A stretch of DNA of 64,000 bases from Stenotrophomonas maltophilia (lineage in GTDB: Bacteria; Pseudomonadota; Gammaproteobacteria; Xanthomonadales; Xanthomonadaceae), in the NCBI RefSeq assembly GCF_023518235.1, contig NZ_CP090423.1, forward strand, positions 4,357,001 to 4,421,000. Reading direction: 5' to 3'. Every line of letters begins with the position of its first letter. Position 1 is the stretch's first letter. The translations under genes and the position numbers were made by a program. A model generated the notes under the pieces. That model was not told the DNA's origin, ran no database searches, and saw only the letters and a list, made by a program, of their open reading frames with translations. This document shows, in pieces, positions 41,387 through 50,388 of the stretch.

Positions 41387-43252
41387 ATGATCTCCCTTCG
41401 TAATTTCGCCTTGCGCCGCGGCGAGCGGCTGCTGTTGTCCAATGTCGACCTGACCCTGCACGCCGGTTACCGGGTGGGTGTGGTCGGCCGCAACGGTGCT
41501 GGCAAGTCCAGCCTGTTCGCGGCGGTGAAGGGCGAACTGGAGGCCGACAAGGGTGACGTCGACCTGCCCGGCAAGGTCCGTATCGCCAGCGTCGCCCAGG
41601 AAACGCCGTCACTGCCGGACCCGGCGCTGAGCTTCGTGCTGGGCGGTGACATCGAGGTGGCCGCGGTGCTGGCCGCCGAGGCCGACGCGACCGCCCGCGA
41701 GGACTGGGAGGCGGTGGCCGAAGCTCATACCAAGATGGCCGAGCTCAATGCCTACGATGCCGAAGCGCGCGCCGGCAAGCTGCTGCACGGCCTCGGCTTC
41801 CCGGCCGAGACCCACCACCGCGCGGTGTCCTCGTTCTCCGGCGGCTGGCGCGTGCGCCTGAACCTGGCCCGCGCGCTGATGATGCCCAGCGACCTGCTGC
41901 TGCTGGACGAACCGACCAACCACCTCGACCTGGACGCGGTGTACTGGCTGGAACAGTGGCTGCTGAAGTATCCGGGTACGCTGCTGCTGATCTCGCATGA
42001 CCGCGAGTTCCTCGACAACGTCGCCACCCACACCCTGCACCTGCACGGTGGTGGCGCCAAGCTCTACCCGGGTGGCTACACCGATTTCGAGCGCCAGCGC
42101 GCCGAACAGCTGCGCCAGCAGCAGATCGCGCACGAGAAGGAGCAGGCCGAGCGCGCCCACCTGCAGAGCTTCATCGACCGCTTCAAGGCGCAGGCCAGCA
42201 AGGCCGCGCAGGCGCAGAGCCGCATGAAGCGCCTGGCCAAGCTGGCCGGCACCGAAGCGGTGCGCGCCGAGCGCGAGTTCCGCATCGAGTTCGCGCCGCC
42301 GGCCAAGCTGCCGTTCTCGCTGATCCGCCTGAACCACGTCGAAGCTGGCTACGGCAAGGACGCGGTGATCCTGCACAACGTCGGCTTCGGCCTGGAAGCG
42401 GGCCAGCGCATCGGCCTGCTCGGCCCGAACGGCGCCGGTAAGACCACCCTGGTGAAGACCCTGGTGGGCGAGCTGGCGCCGATCGTCGGCGAGCGCATGG
42501 CGCACCCGGACCTGAAGATCGGCTACTTCGCCCAGCACACCGTGGAGTCGCTGCACGAAGGCCAGTCGCCGATGGAGCACTTCCGCGAGATCGCCCCGGA
42601 CGCGCCGAACCAGTCGTTCCGCGATTTCCTCGGCAAGTGGAATTTCCCGGGTGACCGCGCATTCGAGCCGGTCGATGGATTCTCCGGTGGCGAGCGCGCT
42701 CGTCTGGCGCTGGCGCTGATCGCCTGGCAGCAGCCGAACGTGCTGCTGCTGGACGAGCCTACCAACCACCTTGACCTGGAAATGCGCGAAGCGCTGGCTG
42801 AAGCACTGGCCACCTTCGAGGGTGCGATCGTGATGGTCTCGCACGACCGCCACCTGATCGGCCTGGTCTGCGATACCTACTGGCGCGTGGCTGATGGCGT
42901 GGTCGAGCCGTTCGATGGCGACCTCGACGCCTACGCTGCATGGCTGCGTACCCGCCCGCAGGCGCAGGGTACCAAGGCGCGCATGGAGCAGGTGGAAGAG
43001 CCGGTGGTGGTCAAGACCGCGCCGGTGGCGCAGGTGGTGCAGAAAAAGCCGGTGAACCCGCACAAGCTGGCCGCCGCCGAAGCCAAGGTGGCCGAGCTGG
43101 AAGGCGCCCTGGCCGAGCTGGACCGCCAGTTGGCCGACCCGGCCAATTACGCCGATGCCACCCGCATGGCGGTGATCGGTCGTGACCGCGAAACTGCCGC
43201 TGCTCAGCTGGAAAAAGCCGAAGCGGTGTGGATGGAACTGCTGGAATCCTGA
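41387..43252 (+). CDS. ABC-F family ATPase (YheS-like)
   Basis: Soluble protein with two ABC domains and no membrane segments, 621 residues from the ATG at 41387 (MISLRNFALRRGERLLL). Both domains are complete: Walker A GRNGAGKSS and GPNGAGKTT, signatures FSGGWRVRL and FSGGERARL, Walker B LLLLDEPTNHLD and VLLLDEPTNHLD. A charged linker lies between them and the C-terminal ~90 residues form a coiled-coil-like extension (KLAAAEAKVAELEGALAELDRQL). ABC-F proteins act on ribosomes; order and length are closest to YheS rather than EttA or Uup. Confidence 0.88.
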   Translation: MISLRNFALRRGERLLLSNVDLTLHAGYRVGVVGRNGAGKSSLFAAVKGELEADKGDVDLPGKVRIASVAQETPSLPDPALSFVLGGDIEVAAVLAAEADATAREDWEAVAEAHTKMAELNAYDAEARAGKLLHGLGFPAETHHRAVSSFSGGWRVRLNLARALMMPSDLLLLDEPTNHLDLDAVYWLEQWLLKYPGTLLLISHDREFLDNVATHTLHLHGGGAKLYPGGYTDFERQRAEQLRQQQIAHEKEQAERAHLQSFIDRFKAQASKAAQAQSRMKRLAKLAGTEAVRAEREFRIEFAPPAKLPFSLIRLNHVEAGYGKDAVILHNVGFGLEAGQRIGLLGPNGAGKTTLVKTLVGELAPIVGERMAHPDLKIGYFAQHTVESLHEGQSPMEHFREIAPDAPNQSFRDFLGKWNFPGDRAFEPVDGFSGGERARLALALIAWQQPNVLLLDEPTNHLDLEMREALAEALATFEGAIVMVSHDRHLIGLVCDTYWRVADGVVEPFDGDLDAYAAWLRTRPQAQGTKARMEQVEEPVVVKTAPVAQVVQKKPVNPHKLAAAEAKVAELEGALAELDRQLADPANYADATRMAVIGRDRETAAAQLEKAEAVWMELLES

Positions 43253-43255
43253 CCG

Positions 43256-43282
43256 GTAGTGCCGGCCAGCGGCCGGCACTAC
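43256..43282. repeat. SMAG-type palindrome
   Basis: GTAG/CTAC ends with perfect GTAGTGCCGGCC and reverse-complement arms around AGC. It fills the 30 bp between the convergent ABC-F and ampR genes and directly abuts the ampR stop. Confidence 0.8.
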
Positions 43283-44149
43283 CTACGCGCCCTGGGCCTG
43301 CAACCATTCGCGGAAGCGCTTGGCCGGCTCGCGCTCGGTGCGCGAGCGCAGCCGCGTCAACCAGTAGCGGCCCAGCTCCAACGTGGTGCCGAATGGCTGC
43401 AGCAGACGGCCTTCGGCCAGTTCCTGCTCGAACATGCGCAACGGCAGCAGCGCTACGCCGGCACCACCGGCGGCGGCCATTGCCACCGTCAACGAGGAAT
43501 CAAATACCGGCCCGCGCGCTTCCACGCCGCTGACACCCGCCGCCTGCAACCAGCGTGGCCACTCGTCACTGCGGTAGGAGCGCAGCAACGGCAGCGCGCT
43601 CAGATCCCGTGGCTGCTTCAGCCGTCGCGCCAGTGCCGGTGCGCACAGCGGCGCGAACGGCGCGTCGAGGATCGCGGTGCAGGCCTGGCCCTGCCAGTCG
43701 CCATCGCCGAAGCGGATCGCCAGATCCAACCCTTCGCCGGCCAGATCGATGCGGTTGTTGTGGGTCTGCAGGCGCAGCTCGATGTCCGGGTGCGCGGCCT
43801 CGAATGCGGCCAGCCTCGGCAACAGCCAACCGGTGGCGAAGGTGCCGACCACGCCAAGGGTCAGCACCTCACGCGCCGGGCCGCCGGTGTAGCGCGCGAT
43901 GCTGGCCGAGATGCGCTCGAACGATTCGTTGAGCACCGGATACAGCGCCGCGCCTTCATCGGTGAGGGCAACACCGCGCGGCAGGCGATGGAACAGGCGG
44001 ATGCCGAGACGGTCCTCCAGGCCACGGATCTGATGGCTCAGTGCCGCCTGGCTGACGCACAGCTCCAGCGCGGCGCGGGTGAAATTCTGGTGGCGGGCGG
44101 CGGCCTCGAAGGCGCGCAGGGCGTTCAGCGGCAGGGTAGGGTGCAGCAT
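43283..44149 (-). CDS. ampR: LysR-family regulator AmpR of the L2 beta-lactamase
   Basis: Transcription regulator that responds to muropeptides and controls beta-lactamase expression. 288 residues from the ATG at 44149 (MLHPTLPLNALRAFEAAARH). The N-terminal winged helix (FTRAALELCVSQAALSHQIRGLEDRLGIRLFHRL) is typical of AmpR/GcvA-type LysR proteins; the C-terminal periplasmic-binding-like effector domain follows. Divergent from blaL2 with a 174-bp shared control region, the established arrangement for AmpR. An upstream in-frame ATG at 44200 would extend into the operator region and is unlikely. Confidence 0.95.
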   Translation of the reverse strand: MLHPTLPLNALRAFEAAARHQNFTRAALELCVSQAALSHQIRGLEDRLGIRLFHRLPRGVALTDEGAALYPVLNESFERISASIARYTGGPAREVLTLGVVGTFATGWLLPRLAAFEAAHPDIELRLQTHNNRIDLAGEGLDLAIRFGDGDWQGQACTAILDAPFAPLCAPALARRLKQPRDLSALPLLRSYRSDEWPRWLQAAGVSGVEARGPVFDSSLTVAMAAAGGAGVALLPLRMFEQELAEGRLLQPFGTTLELGRYWLTRLRSRTEREPAKRFREWLQAQGA

Positions 44150-44228
44150 GGCGCAGTCGTGAGCTGGAATGATGGCTGATCGTAACGCGACAACGGGCAA
44201 TTCCGGAAAATTAAGGGGTTGGATGCGA

Positions 44229-44253
44229 CAGGCATGAATTCAATTAATGTCTG
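44229..44253. promoter_or_regulatory. Candidate AmpR operator (T-N11-A dyad)
   Basis: CAGGCAT, 11 bases (GAATTCAATTA), ATGTCTG: arms pair at six of seven positions and the centre fits the LysR T-N11-A rule exactly. It lies between the divergent ampR and blaL2 genes, 70 bp upstream of the blaL2 start. Confidence 0.65.
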
Positions 44254-44323
44254 GCGCTGATTTTTTGCGCTGGTCGTCCCGGGAGGGGGCGCCAATAATC
44301 GATCTGTCCCCAGGAGAACCCCT

Positions 44324-45235
44324 ATGCTCGCCCGCCGCCGATTCCTGCAGTTCAGTGGTGCCGCCGTTGCTTCCTCGCTCGCCCTGCCGTTGCTGGCACG
44401 CGCGGCGGCCGCGACGACTACCGCCACCCCGGCCGATGCCGCCATCAGTGCCGCCACTGATTTCGCCGCGCTGGAAAAGGCCTGCGCCGGCCGTCTGGGG
44501 GTGACCCTGCTCGATACCGCCAGCGGCCGCCGCGTCGGCCATCGCCAGGATGAGCGCTTCCCGATGTGCAGCACCTTCAAGAGCATGCTGGCCGCCACCG
44601 TGCTCAGCCAGGCCGAGCGCGCCCCCGCGCTGCTCGACCGGCGCGTGCCAGTGCGCGAGGCCGACCTGCTCTCGCACGCACCGGTCACCCGGCGCCACGC
44701 CGGCAAGGACATGACCGTGCGCGATCTGTGCCGGGCCACGATCATCACCAGCGACAACACCGCCGCCAATCTGCTGTTCGGCGTGGTCGGCGGCCCGCCG
44801 GCGGTCACTGCGTTCCTGCGTGCCAGTGGCGATACGGTCAGCCGCAGCGATCGGCTGGAACCGGAAATGAACCGCTTCGCCGAAGGCGATCCGCGCGACA
44901 CCACTACGCCGGCGGCGATGGCCGGTTCGCTGCAGCGTGTGGTGTTGGGGCAGGTGCTGCAACCGGCATCACGGCAACAGCTGGCCGACTGGCTGATCGA
45001 CAATGAAACCGGCGATGCGTGCCTGCGCGCCGGCCTGGGCAAGCGCTGGCGGGTGGGTGACAAGACCGGCAGCAATGGCGAAGACGCGCGCAACGATATC
45101 GCCGTGCTGTGGCCGCGTGCCGGTGGTGCGCCCTGGGTGCTGACCGCGTATCTGCGCGCCGGTCAGATCAGCTACGAGCAGCAGGCCGCGGTACTGGCGC
45201 AGGTGGGGCGCATCGCCGATCGGCTGATCGGGTGA
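44324..45235 (+). CDS. blaL2: Class A serine beta-lactamase L2
   Basis: Inducible, chromosomal cephalosporinase of S. maltophilia hydrolysing penicillins, cephalosporins and aztreonam. 303 residues. The leader is a twin-arginine signal (MLARRRFLQFSGAAVASS). Class A motifs: STFK with nucleophile Ser83 and Lys86 (Ambler 70 and 73), SDN in ITSDNTAANLL, the omega-loop Glu in RLEPEMNRF, and KTG in VGDKTGSNG. Preceded by AGGAGAA. No disruption or truncation. Control by the divergent ampR. Confidence 0.97.
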   Translation: MLARRRFLQFSGAAVASSLALPLLARAAAATTTATPADAAISAATDFAALEKACAGRLGVTLLDTASGRRVGHRQDERFPMCSTFKSMLAATVLSQAERAPALLDRRVPVREADLLSHAPVTRRHAGKDMTVRDLCRATIITSDNTAANLLFGVVGGPPAVTAFLRASGDTVSRSDRLEPEMNRFAEGDPRDTTTPAAMAGSLQRVVLGQVLQPASRQQLADWLIDNETGDACLRAGLGKRWRVGDKTGSNGEDARNDIAVLWPRAGGAPWVLTAYLRAGQISYEQQAAVLAQVGRIADRLIG

Positions 45236-45320
45236 GGTAACCGGGAGCCATTCATCGGCGGCTTGCCGGATCGGTCATGGACGCGCATCCTGCGCGCGTT
45301 CCAACCCCACGGAAGACCCC

Positions 45321-46535
45321 ATGAGCCATGAACTGATCTACCTGCTGCTGATCTTCGCGCTGCTTGTGATCCCACGCGCATTGCAGCGTTTCAGCCTGCC
45401 TGCCCCGTTGACCTGCCTGTTGTTCGGCATCATCGGCATGCTCTGGCTGGGTGATCAGGCCCATGATGCGGTGATCGGACTACTGGCTACGCTGGGCATT
45501 TCCTCGCTGTTCCTGTTCGCCGGCCTGGAAGTGGACCTGCAGGCGCTGCGCCGGGGCATGTGGCCGCTGCTGGCGCATCTGGTGATCCGCAGTGCAACGT
45601 TGTTCGGCGTGGGCTGGCTGGCCTGGCGCTACGCCGGATTGCCCTGGCAGGCCGCCGGCCTGCTGGCCCTGGCGCTGCTGACCCCCTCCACCGGTTTCAT
45701 CATGGATTCGCTGTCGCGGCTGGGCTTGAGCGAGGACGAGCGGTTCTGGGTCACCAGCAAGGCCATCGCCGGCGAGCTGCTGGCGCTGGCGGCCTTGTTC
45801 GTCGTGCTGCAGGCCGGCGATCCGGGCCACATGGCGCTGTCCAGCCTGGCCCTGCTGGCGATGATGATCGGCCTGCCGCTGCTGTTCATCGCGTTGGGCC
45901 GCTGGGTGGCGCCGCACGCGCCCGGTTCGGAGTTCTCGCTGCTGGTGATGGTGGGCATGGTGGCGGCCTACATCACCTACCTGCTGGGCGTGTATTACCT
46001 GGTCGGTGCGTTCATCGCCGGGCTGGTCGCGCGCCTGCTGCACCAGCGCATGCCGCTGCTGGCCTCGCACGAGAACCTGCATGCGCTGCGCCTGTTCGCC
46101 TCGTTCTTCGTGCCGTTCTATTTCTTCAATGCCGGCACCAAGGTGCCCAGCGAAGCGCTCAGCTTCGAGGCGCTGGGGCTGGGCATCGTGATCACCCTGG
46201 TGGTGCTGCCGCTGCGCATCGGTGTGGTCTGGCTGCAGCGCCGGGTGATGTTCGGCGAAAGCTTCCGCAGCAGCCTGCGGGTGTCGCTGGCGCTGGCGCC
46301 AACGCTGATCTTCACCCTGGTGCTGGCGGCGATCATGCGTGAGCGCTTCCAGATCCCGGCGGTGCTGTTCGGCGCGCTGCTGCTGTATGCCGCGCTGACC
46401 ACACTGCTGCCGTCGCTGGTGTTCCGTACCCCGTTCGATGTCGATCCGGTGGAACAGGAGCCGGCGGGCGAGGGCGGGAGTGCACCGGTAGCGGCCACCG
46501 AAGCATTGCCGGCAGCGCCGTCTGCCGACCGTTGA
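45321..46535 (+). CDS. Cation:proton antiporter (CPA2 family)
   Basis: Inner-membrane protein of 404 residues with about 11-12 hydrophobic segments. N terminus MSHELIYLLLIFALLVIPRALQRFSLPAPLTCLLFG and the LFLFAGLEVDLQALRR segment fit the sodium/hydrogen exchanger fold of the CPA2 family; it lacks the C-terminal RCK domain of Kef proteins and ends with a short acidic, Pro/Ala-rich tail. Ion specificity is unknown. Located 85 bp after blaL2 on the same strand, with no obvious functional link. Confidence 0.82.
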   Translation: MSHELIYLLLIFALLVIPRALQRFSLPAPLTCLLFGIIGMLWLGDQAHDAVIGLLATLGISSLFLFAGLEVDLQALRRGMWPLLAHLVIRSATLFGVGWLAWRYAGLPWQAAGLLALALLTPSTGFIMDSLSRLGLSEDERFWVTSKAIAGELLALAALFVVLQAGDPGHMALSSLALLAMMIGLPLLFIALGRWVAPHAPGSEFSLLVMVGMVAAYITYLLGVYYLVGAFIAGLVARLLHQRMPLLASHENLHALRLFASFFVPFYFFNAGTKVPSEALSFEALGLGIVITLVVLPLRIGVVWLQRRVMFGESFRSSLRVSLALAPTLIFTLVLAAIMRERFQIPAVLFGALLLYAALTTLLPSLVFRTPFDVDPVEQEPAGEGGSAPVAATEALPAAPSADR

Positions 46536-46588
46536 TCGGGGCAGGCGCACGGTTTGCGCCCATCGGTCATGGCCGTTAGGGTTGGGGC

Positions 46589-47230
46589 ATGAGACTCAAT
46601 GTCGTTGCCTCCGCCGCCGTCCTCCTGCTCAGCCTTGCGGCCTGTTCGCAGCCTGCCGAGACGGTCACCCATGATCTGGCCACCGCGCCGGCCGATGCCT
46701 TCCTGGCGGCGATCGCCGCCCACTGCGGGCAGGCCTATGAAGGCAAGGTGGTGCAGGACACGCCCGCGCCGACCGGCAAGGATCCCTTCGCCGGCCAGCG
46801 CCTGGTCATGCACGTGCGCGGCTGCGCAGACCCGGCCCACGAGCTGCGCATCCCCTTCCATGTGGGCGATGACCACTCGCGGACCTGGGTGCTGACCCGC
46901 ACCCCGGCCGGGCTGCGGCTGAAGCACGACCATCGCCATCAGGATGGCAGCGCCGACGCGATCACCCTGTATGGCGGCGACAGCACGCCACCGGGGACCG
47001 CCGGGCGCCAGCAGTTCCCGGCTGATGCCGATTCGGTGGCGATGTTCCGCAGGGCCGACATGCTGGCCTCGACCCACAACACCTGGGCGATGGAGATCGA
47101 TCCGGACCAGACCTTCGTCTACGAGCTGACCCGTCCGGACGGCCGCCGTTTCCGTGTGCAGTTCGACCTGGCCAAGCCGGTCGACCTGCCGCCCCCGCCC
47201 TGGGGCGACGAGAAGACCCCCGCTCAATGA
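46589..47230 (+). CDS. Hypothetical lipoprotein
   Basis: 213 residues, not recognised as a named family. Lipoprotein leader AAVLLLSLAAC; the mature part has two further Cys (AAHCGQAYEGKV and VRGCADPAHE) that could form a disulfide, a His-rich stretch (LKHDHRHQDGS), and an Asp/Tyr-rich C terminus (DPDQTFVYELTRPDGRRFRVQFDLAKP). Probably periplasmic or outer-membrane attached. Ends near a large inverted repeat. Confidence 0.7.
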   Translation: MRLNVVASAAVLLLSLAACSQPAETVTHDLATAPADAFLAAIAAHCGQAYEGKVVQDTPAPTGKDPFAGQRLVMHVRGCADPAHELRIPFHVGDDHSRTWVLTRTPAGLRLKHDHRHQDGSADAITLYGGDSTPPGTAGRQQFPADADSVAMFRRADMLASTHNTWAMEIDPDQTFVYELTRPDGRRFRVQFDLAKPVDLPPPPWGDEKTPAQ

Positions 47231-47264
47231 ATTCACGCCGGGCGTGGGCGGGGCGTCTGTACGG

Positions 47265-47332
47265 GTAGCGCCGGGCCATGCCCGGCGGCCGTTGCTCAAA
47301 CGCTGTGCTCGCCGGGCATGGCCCGGCGCTAC
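47265..47332. repeat. Head-to-head SMAG pair forming a 23-bp-arm palindrome
   Basis: Two SMAG elements (47265-47287 and 47310-47332) are exact reverse complements over 23 bases, ends GTAG...CTAC, separated by 22 bases. It lies between the convergent lipoprotein and DUF3011 genes and is well placed as a two-way terminator. Confidence 0.8.
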
Positions 47333-47363
47333 CGATGGGAGGGGCGCACCCGCGCCCATTCCC

Positions 47364-48107
47364 TCAGCGCACGCCGAAGCGCGCGCGGCAACCGTTGCTC
47401 ACCCACACCTGGCCGCGTGAATAGCCCCAGCTGCGGCCTTCCTGACAGGCGCTGCCGGACAGCTGCTGCTGCAGTACCGGGCGGCCCTGGCGCTCATCCC
47501 AGTCGCAGTTCTGCGTGCGGTTGTTGTTGCTGCTGCAGGTGATCGAGTAATTGCTGTTGCCACCGCCCCAGCCGCCACCGCCGCCGCCCCAGCCGCGGGC
47601 TTCGGTGAACTCGGCGCGGCAACCATTGCTGACCCAGACCGCGCCGTTGCGCACGCCCCAGGTGCGGCCCTCGTCGCAGGGGCTGCCGGACAGCTGGCGC
47701 ACCAGGCGCGCATTGCGCCAGCCGACCGGGCAGCTGCGCTCGCGGTTGTTCTGGCTCTCGCAGCGGATCGTCTGGCCCGAACCGCCGTTGTTGCCGCCCC
47801 AGCCGCCGCCGTTGCCACCGCCCCAGCCGCCACGGGCCTCGACGAACTCCGCCCGGCAGCCATTGGTGACCCAGATGCTGCCGTTGCGGCTGCCCCAGGT
47901 GCGGCCTTCCTCGCAGGCCGAGCCGGACAGCTGGCGGACCAGCTGCGCATTGCGCCAGCCGGTGCTGCAGACCCGTTCGCGGTTGCTCTGGCTCTCGCAG
48001 CGGACCACGCCGTTCTGCGCGTTTGCGGCGGGCGCGGGCAGGGCGGCGCTGGCAAGGCAGCCCAGGCTGAGGGTCACGGCCAAGCTGGCCAGGGATGGCA
48101 GGTTCAT
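47364..48107 (-). CDS. Exported protein with three DUF3011 repeats
   Basis: 247 residues with a signal peptide ending ALPAPAANA. Three DUF3011 units follow, each with the pattern C-(E/S)S-N-R-C...QLSGSxCxEGRxWG...VWVxNGCRAxF: about residues 35-90, 113-170 and 187-247. The first two are separated by Gly/Trp-rich linkers (GGWGGGNGGGWGGNN, GWGGGGGGWGGG). Each unit has four Cys in a conserved spacing, likely disulfide-bonded. Function unknown; probably surface or periplasmic. Divergent from aspS. Confidence 0.88.
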   Translation of the reverse strand: MNLPSLASLAVTLSLGCLASAALPAPAANAQNGVVRCESQSNRERVCSTGWRNAQLVRQLSGSACEEGRTWGSRNGSIWVTNGCRAEFVEARGGWGGGNGGGWGGNNGGSGQTIRCESQNNRERSCPVGWRNARLVRQLSGSPCDEGRTWGVRNGAVWVSNGCRAEFTEARGWGGGGGGWGGGNSNYSITCSSNNNRTQNCDWDERQGRPVLQQQLSGSACQEGRSWGYSRGQVWVSNGCRARFGVR

Positions 48108-48265
48108 GGCAAATCCCCATACGGTAGGTGGTGGGCGACTATAAGGACCAGGCGGATAAAGCCGGTGTGACTGTGCACATTTGCCCCGGCCGGGGCCTCG
48201 GCCGCAGAATACGGGGCTTTCCGGTCCCCTTCGGTGCCGGCGTTCTCCAGCGGAGCTTTCCCCCC

Positions 48266-50017
48266 ATGCGTACCCACTTCTGCGGCCTGGTCGACGAGAC
48301 CCTGATTGGCCAGACTGTCACCCTCGCCGGCTGGACCGACGTGGCCCGTAACCAGGGCGGCGTCTGCTTCATCGATCTTCGCGATCATGAAGGCATCGTG
48401 CAGGTGACGGTGGAGGTGGACAACGCCGAGGTGTTCGCCGTGGCGGCTTCGCTGGGTTATGAGGACGTGCTGCAGGTGGAAGGCGTGGTGCGCGCGCGCC
48501 ACGCGGTGAACGACAAGATCGCCACCGGCAAGGTGGAAGTGATCGCCACCGCCATCACCGTGCTGAACAAGGCTGCGCCGTTGCCGTTCCACGCCCATGA
48601 GAACCCGGGCGAAGACACCCGCCTGAAGTACCGCTACCTGGACCTGCGCCGCCCGGAAATGCAGCGCATGCAGCGCACCCGCATCAAGCTGGTGCAGGCC
48701 CTGCGCCGTCACCTGGACGCGCGCGGCTTCCAGGACATCGAAACCCCGATCCTGACCAAGGCCACCCCGGAAGGCGCCCGCGACTTCCTGGTGCCGGCAC
48801 GCATGCACCCGGGCGAGTTCTACGCCCTGCCGCAGAGCCCGCAGCTGTTCAAGCAGATCCTGATGGTGGCCGGCTTCGACCGCTACTACCAGATCGCGCG
48901 CTGCTTCCGCGACGAAGCCCTGCGTGCCGACCGCCAGCTGGAATTCACCCAGCTGGACATGGAATTCGCCTTCGTGCGCGAGCGCGACGTGCAGGATTTC
49001 GTCGAGGACATGATCCGCGCCATCTTCAATGAGGTGGTGGACGTGCAGCTGGCGGCCAGCTTCCCGCGCATGACCTGGGCCGAGGCCATGCGCCGCTATG
49101 GTTCGGACAAGCCGGACCTGCGCATCGCGCTGGAACTGGTGGACGTGGCCGAGCTGGTCAAGGACAGCGAGTTCGCCGTGTTCACCGGCCCGGCCAATGA
49201 TGCCGAGGGCCGTGTGGCCGCGCTGCGCATTCCGGGCGGCGCCACCCTGTCGCGCAAGCAGATCGACGAGTACGCCGCACATGCCGCCAAGTACGGCGCC
49301 AAGGGCCTGGCCTACATCAAGATCGCCGACAACGGCGAAGTCAGCTCGCCGATCCAGAAGTTCTTCAGCGAAGAGCGTTTCGCTGCGCTGGTGGCCCACG
49401 TCGGCGCCGGCAACGGTGACATCGTGTTCTTCGGTGCCGGTGGCTACAACAAGGTCTCCGACTTCATGGGCGCGCTGCGCCTGAAGGCCGGCAAGGACTT
49501 CGGCCTGGTCGCCGACGGCTGGGCACCGCTGTGGGTCACCGACTTCCCGATGTTCGAGTGGGACGAGGAAGAACAGCGCTACGTCGCCCTGCATCACCCC
49601 TTCACCGCGCCGGCCGTGGACGATATCGCCGACCTGCGCGCCAACGCCCGTACCGCCGTCTCGCGCGGTTACGACATGGTGCTCAACGGCAATGAAATCG
49701 GCGGCGGCTCGATCCGTATCCACCGCCCGGACATGCAGAGCGCGGTGTTCGAACTGCTCGGCATCGGCGCCGAAGAAGCCCGCGCCAAGTTCGGCTTCCT
49801 GCTCGACGCGCTGAACTACGGCGCGCCGCCGCACGGTGGCATCGCCTTCGGCATCGACCGCATCGCCGCGCTGATGGCCGGCACCGAGTCGATCCGCGAC
49901 GTCATCCCGTTCCCGAAGACCACCGGTGCACAGGATCTGATGACCGACGCGCCGTCGCCGATCGTCGACACGCAGCTGGCCGAAGTGCACATCCAGGTTC
50001 GCCCCAAGACCAACTGA
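48266..50017 (+). CDS. aspS: Aspartyl-tRNA synthetase
   Basis: Class II synthetase charging tRNA-Asp, 583 residues. N-terminal anticodon-binding OB fold ([26 protein letters not shown]), motif 1 region, motif 2 [20 protein letters not shown], the bacterial GAD insertion (about residues 290-400) and motif 3 [16 protein letters not shown]. The ATG at 48266 begins [15 protein letters not shown], as in other bacterial enzymes. Two small genes follow closely. Confidence 0.97.
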   Translation: MRTHFCGLVDETLIGQTVTLAGWTDVARNQGGVCFIDLRDHEGIVQVTVEVDNAEVFAVAASLGYEDVLQVEGVVRARHAVNDKIATGKVEVIATAITVLNKAAPLPFHAHENPGEDTRLKYRYLDLRRPEMQRMQRTRIKLVQALRRHLDARGFQDIETPILTKATPEGARDFLVPARMHPGEFYALPQSPQLFKQILMVAGFDRYYQIARCFRDEALRADRQLEFTQLDMEFAFVRERDVQDFVEDMIRAIFNEVVDVQLAASFPRMTWAEAMRRYGSDKPDLRIALELVDVAELVKDSEFAVFTGPANDAEGRVAALRIPGGATLSRKQIDEYAAHAAKYGAKGLAYIKIADNGEVSSPIQKFFSEERFAALVAHVGAGNGDIVFFGAGGYNKVSDFMGALRLKAGKDFGLVADGWAPLWVTDFPMFEWDEEEQRYVALHHPFTAPAVDDIADLRANARTAVSRGYDMVLNGNEIGGGSIRIHRPDMQSAVFELLGIGAEEARAKFGFLLDALNYGAPPHGGIAFGIDRIAALMAGTESIRDVIPFPKTTGAQDLMTDAPSPIVDTQLAEVHIQVRPKTN

Positions 50018-50033
50018 TCAGGAGATCCAGGCA

Positions 50034-50357
50034 ATGACCGAGTTTGCGTTTTCGCTGGAGTGGGAAAAGCTGGGCAATGAAGGCTCCGAGGCCACCCTGG
50101 TCACCGAGCGTGCACGTGTGTTCGGGGGTTGGCTGGTCCGTGTCGGAACCAACCCGGCGGCGATGGCCCTGACCTTCGTCGCCGACGGCGAAGGCCGTTG
50201 GGATGGTGAAGACTTCGGCGTCGAGGATTACGAGGACGACGAAGAGGAAGAGTACGACGAGGACGAGGAAGGCGAGGAAGAAGAGGACGAGGACGAAGAG
50301 GAATACGAGGAAGAGGACGAGGAAGACGAAGCAGCGGAATCGCCGGAAAAGGCTTGA
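50034..50357 (+). CDS. Small protein with a highly acidic C-terminal tail
   Basis: 107 residues. The first ~55 form a small domain of unknown type (MTEFAFSLEWEKLGNEGSEATLVTERARVFGGWLVRVG). From about residue 58 the sequence is almost wholly Glu and Asp with a few Tyr and Gly, ending AAESPEKA. The tail is encoded by purine-rich GAA/GAG/GAC codons. It starts 16 bp after aspS with AGGAG upstream, so expression with aspS is likely. Such tails may bind cations or basic proteins; function is not known. Confidence 0.7.
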   Translation: MTEFAFSLEWEKLGNEGSEATLVTERARVFGGWLVRVGTNPAAMALTFVADGEGRWDGEDFGVEDYEDDEEEEYDEDEEGEEEEDEDEEEYEEEDEEDEAAESPEKA

Positions 50358-50388
50358 CCCGCCCTCCGAGCTGACGTCAACTTCCTGC

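Noticed and set aside
43283-46535. blaL2 region as recently acquired resistance
   Set aside because: ampR-blaL2 is the intrinsic chromosomal pair of S. maltophilia; codon use matches the neighbours and there are no mobile elements.
50203-50388. Fusion of the acidic-tail protein with the GNAT enzyme through an open frame
   Set aside because: The frame upstream of the GNAT ATG is a different frame of the acidic-tail gene, gives an Arg/Lys/Thr-rich sequence, and has no homology.
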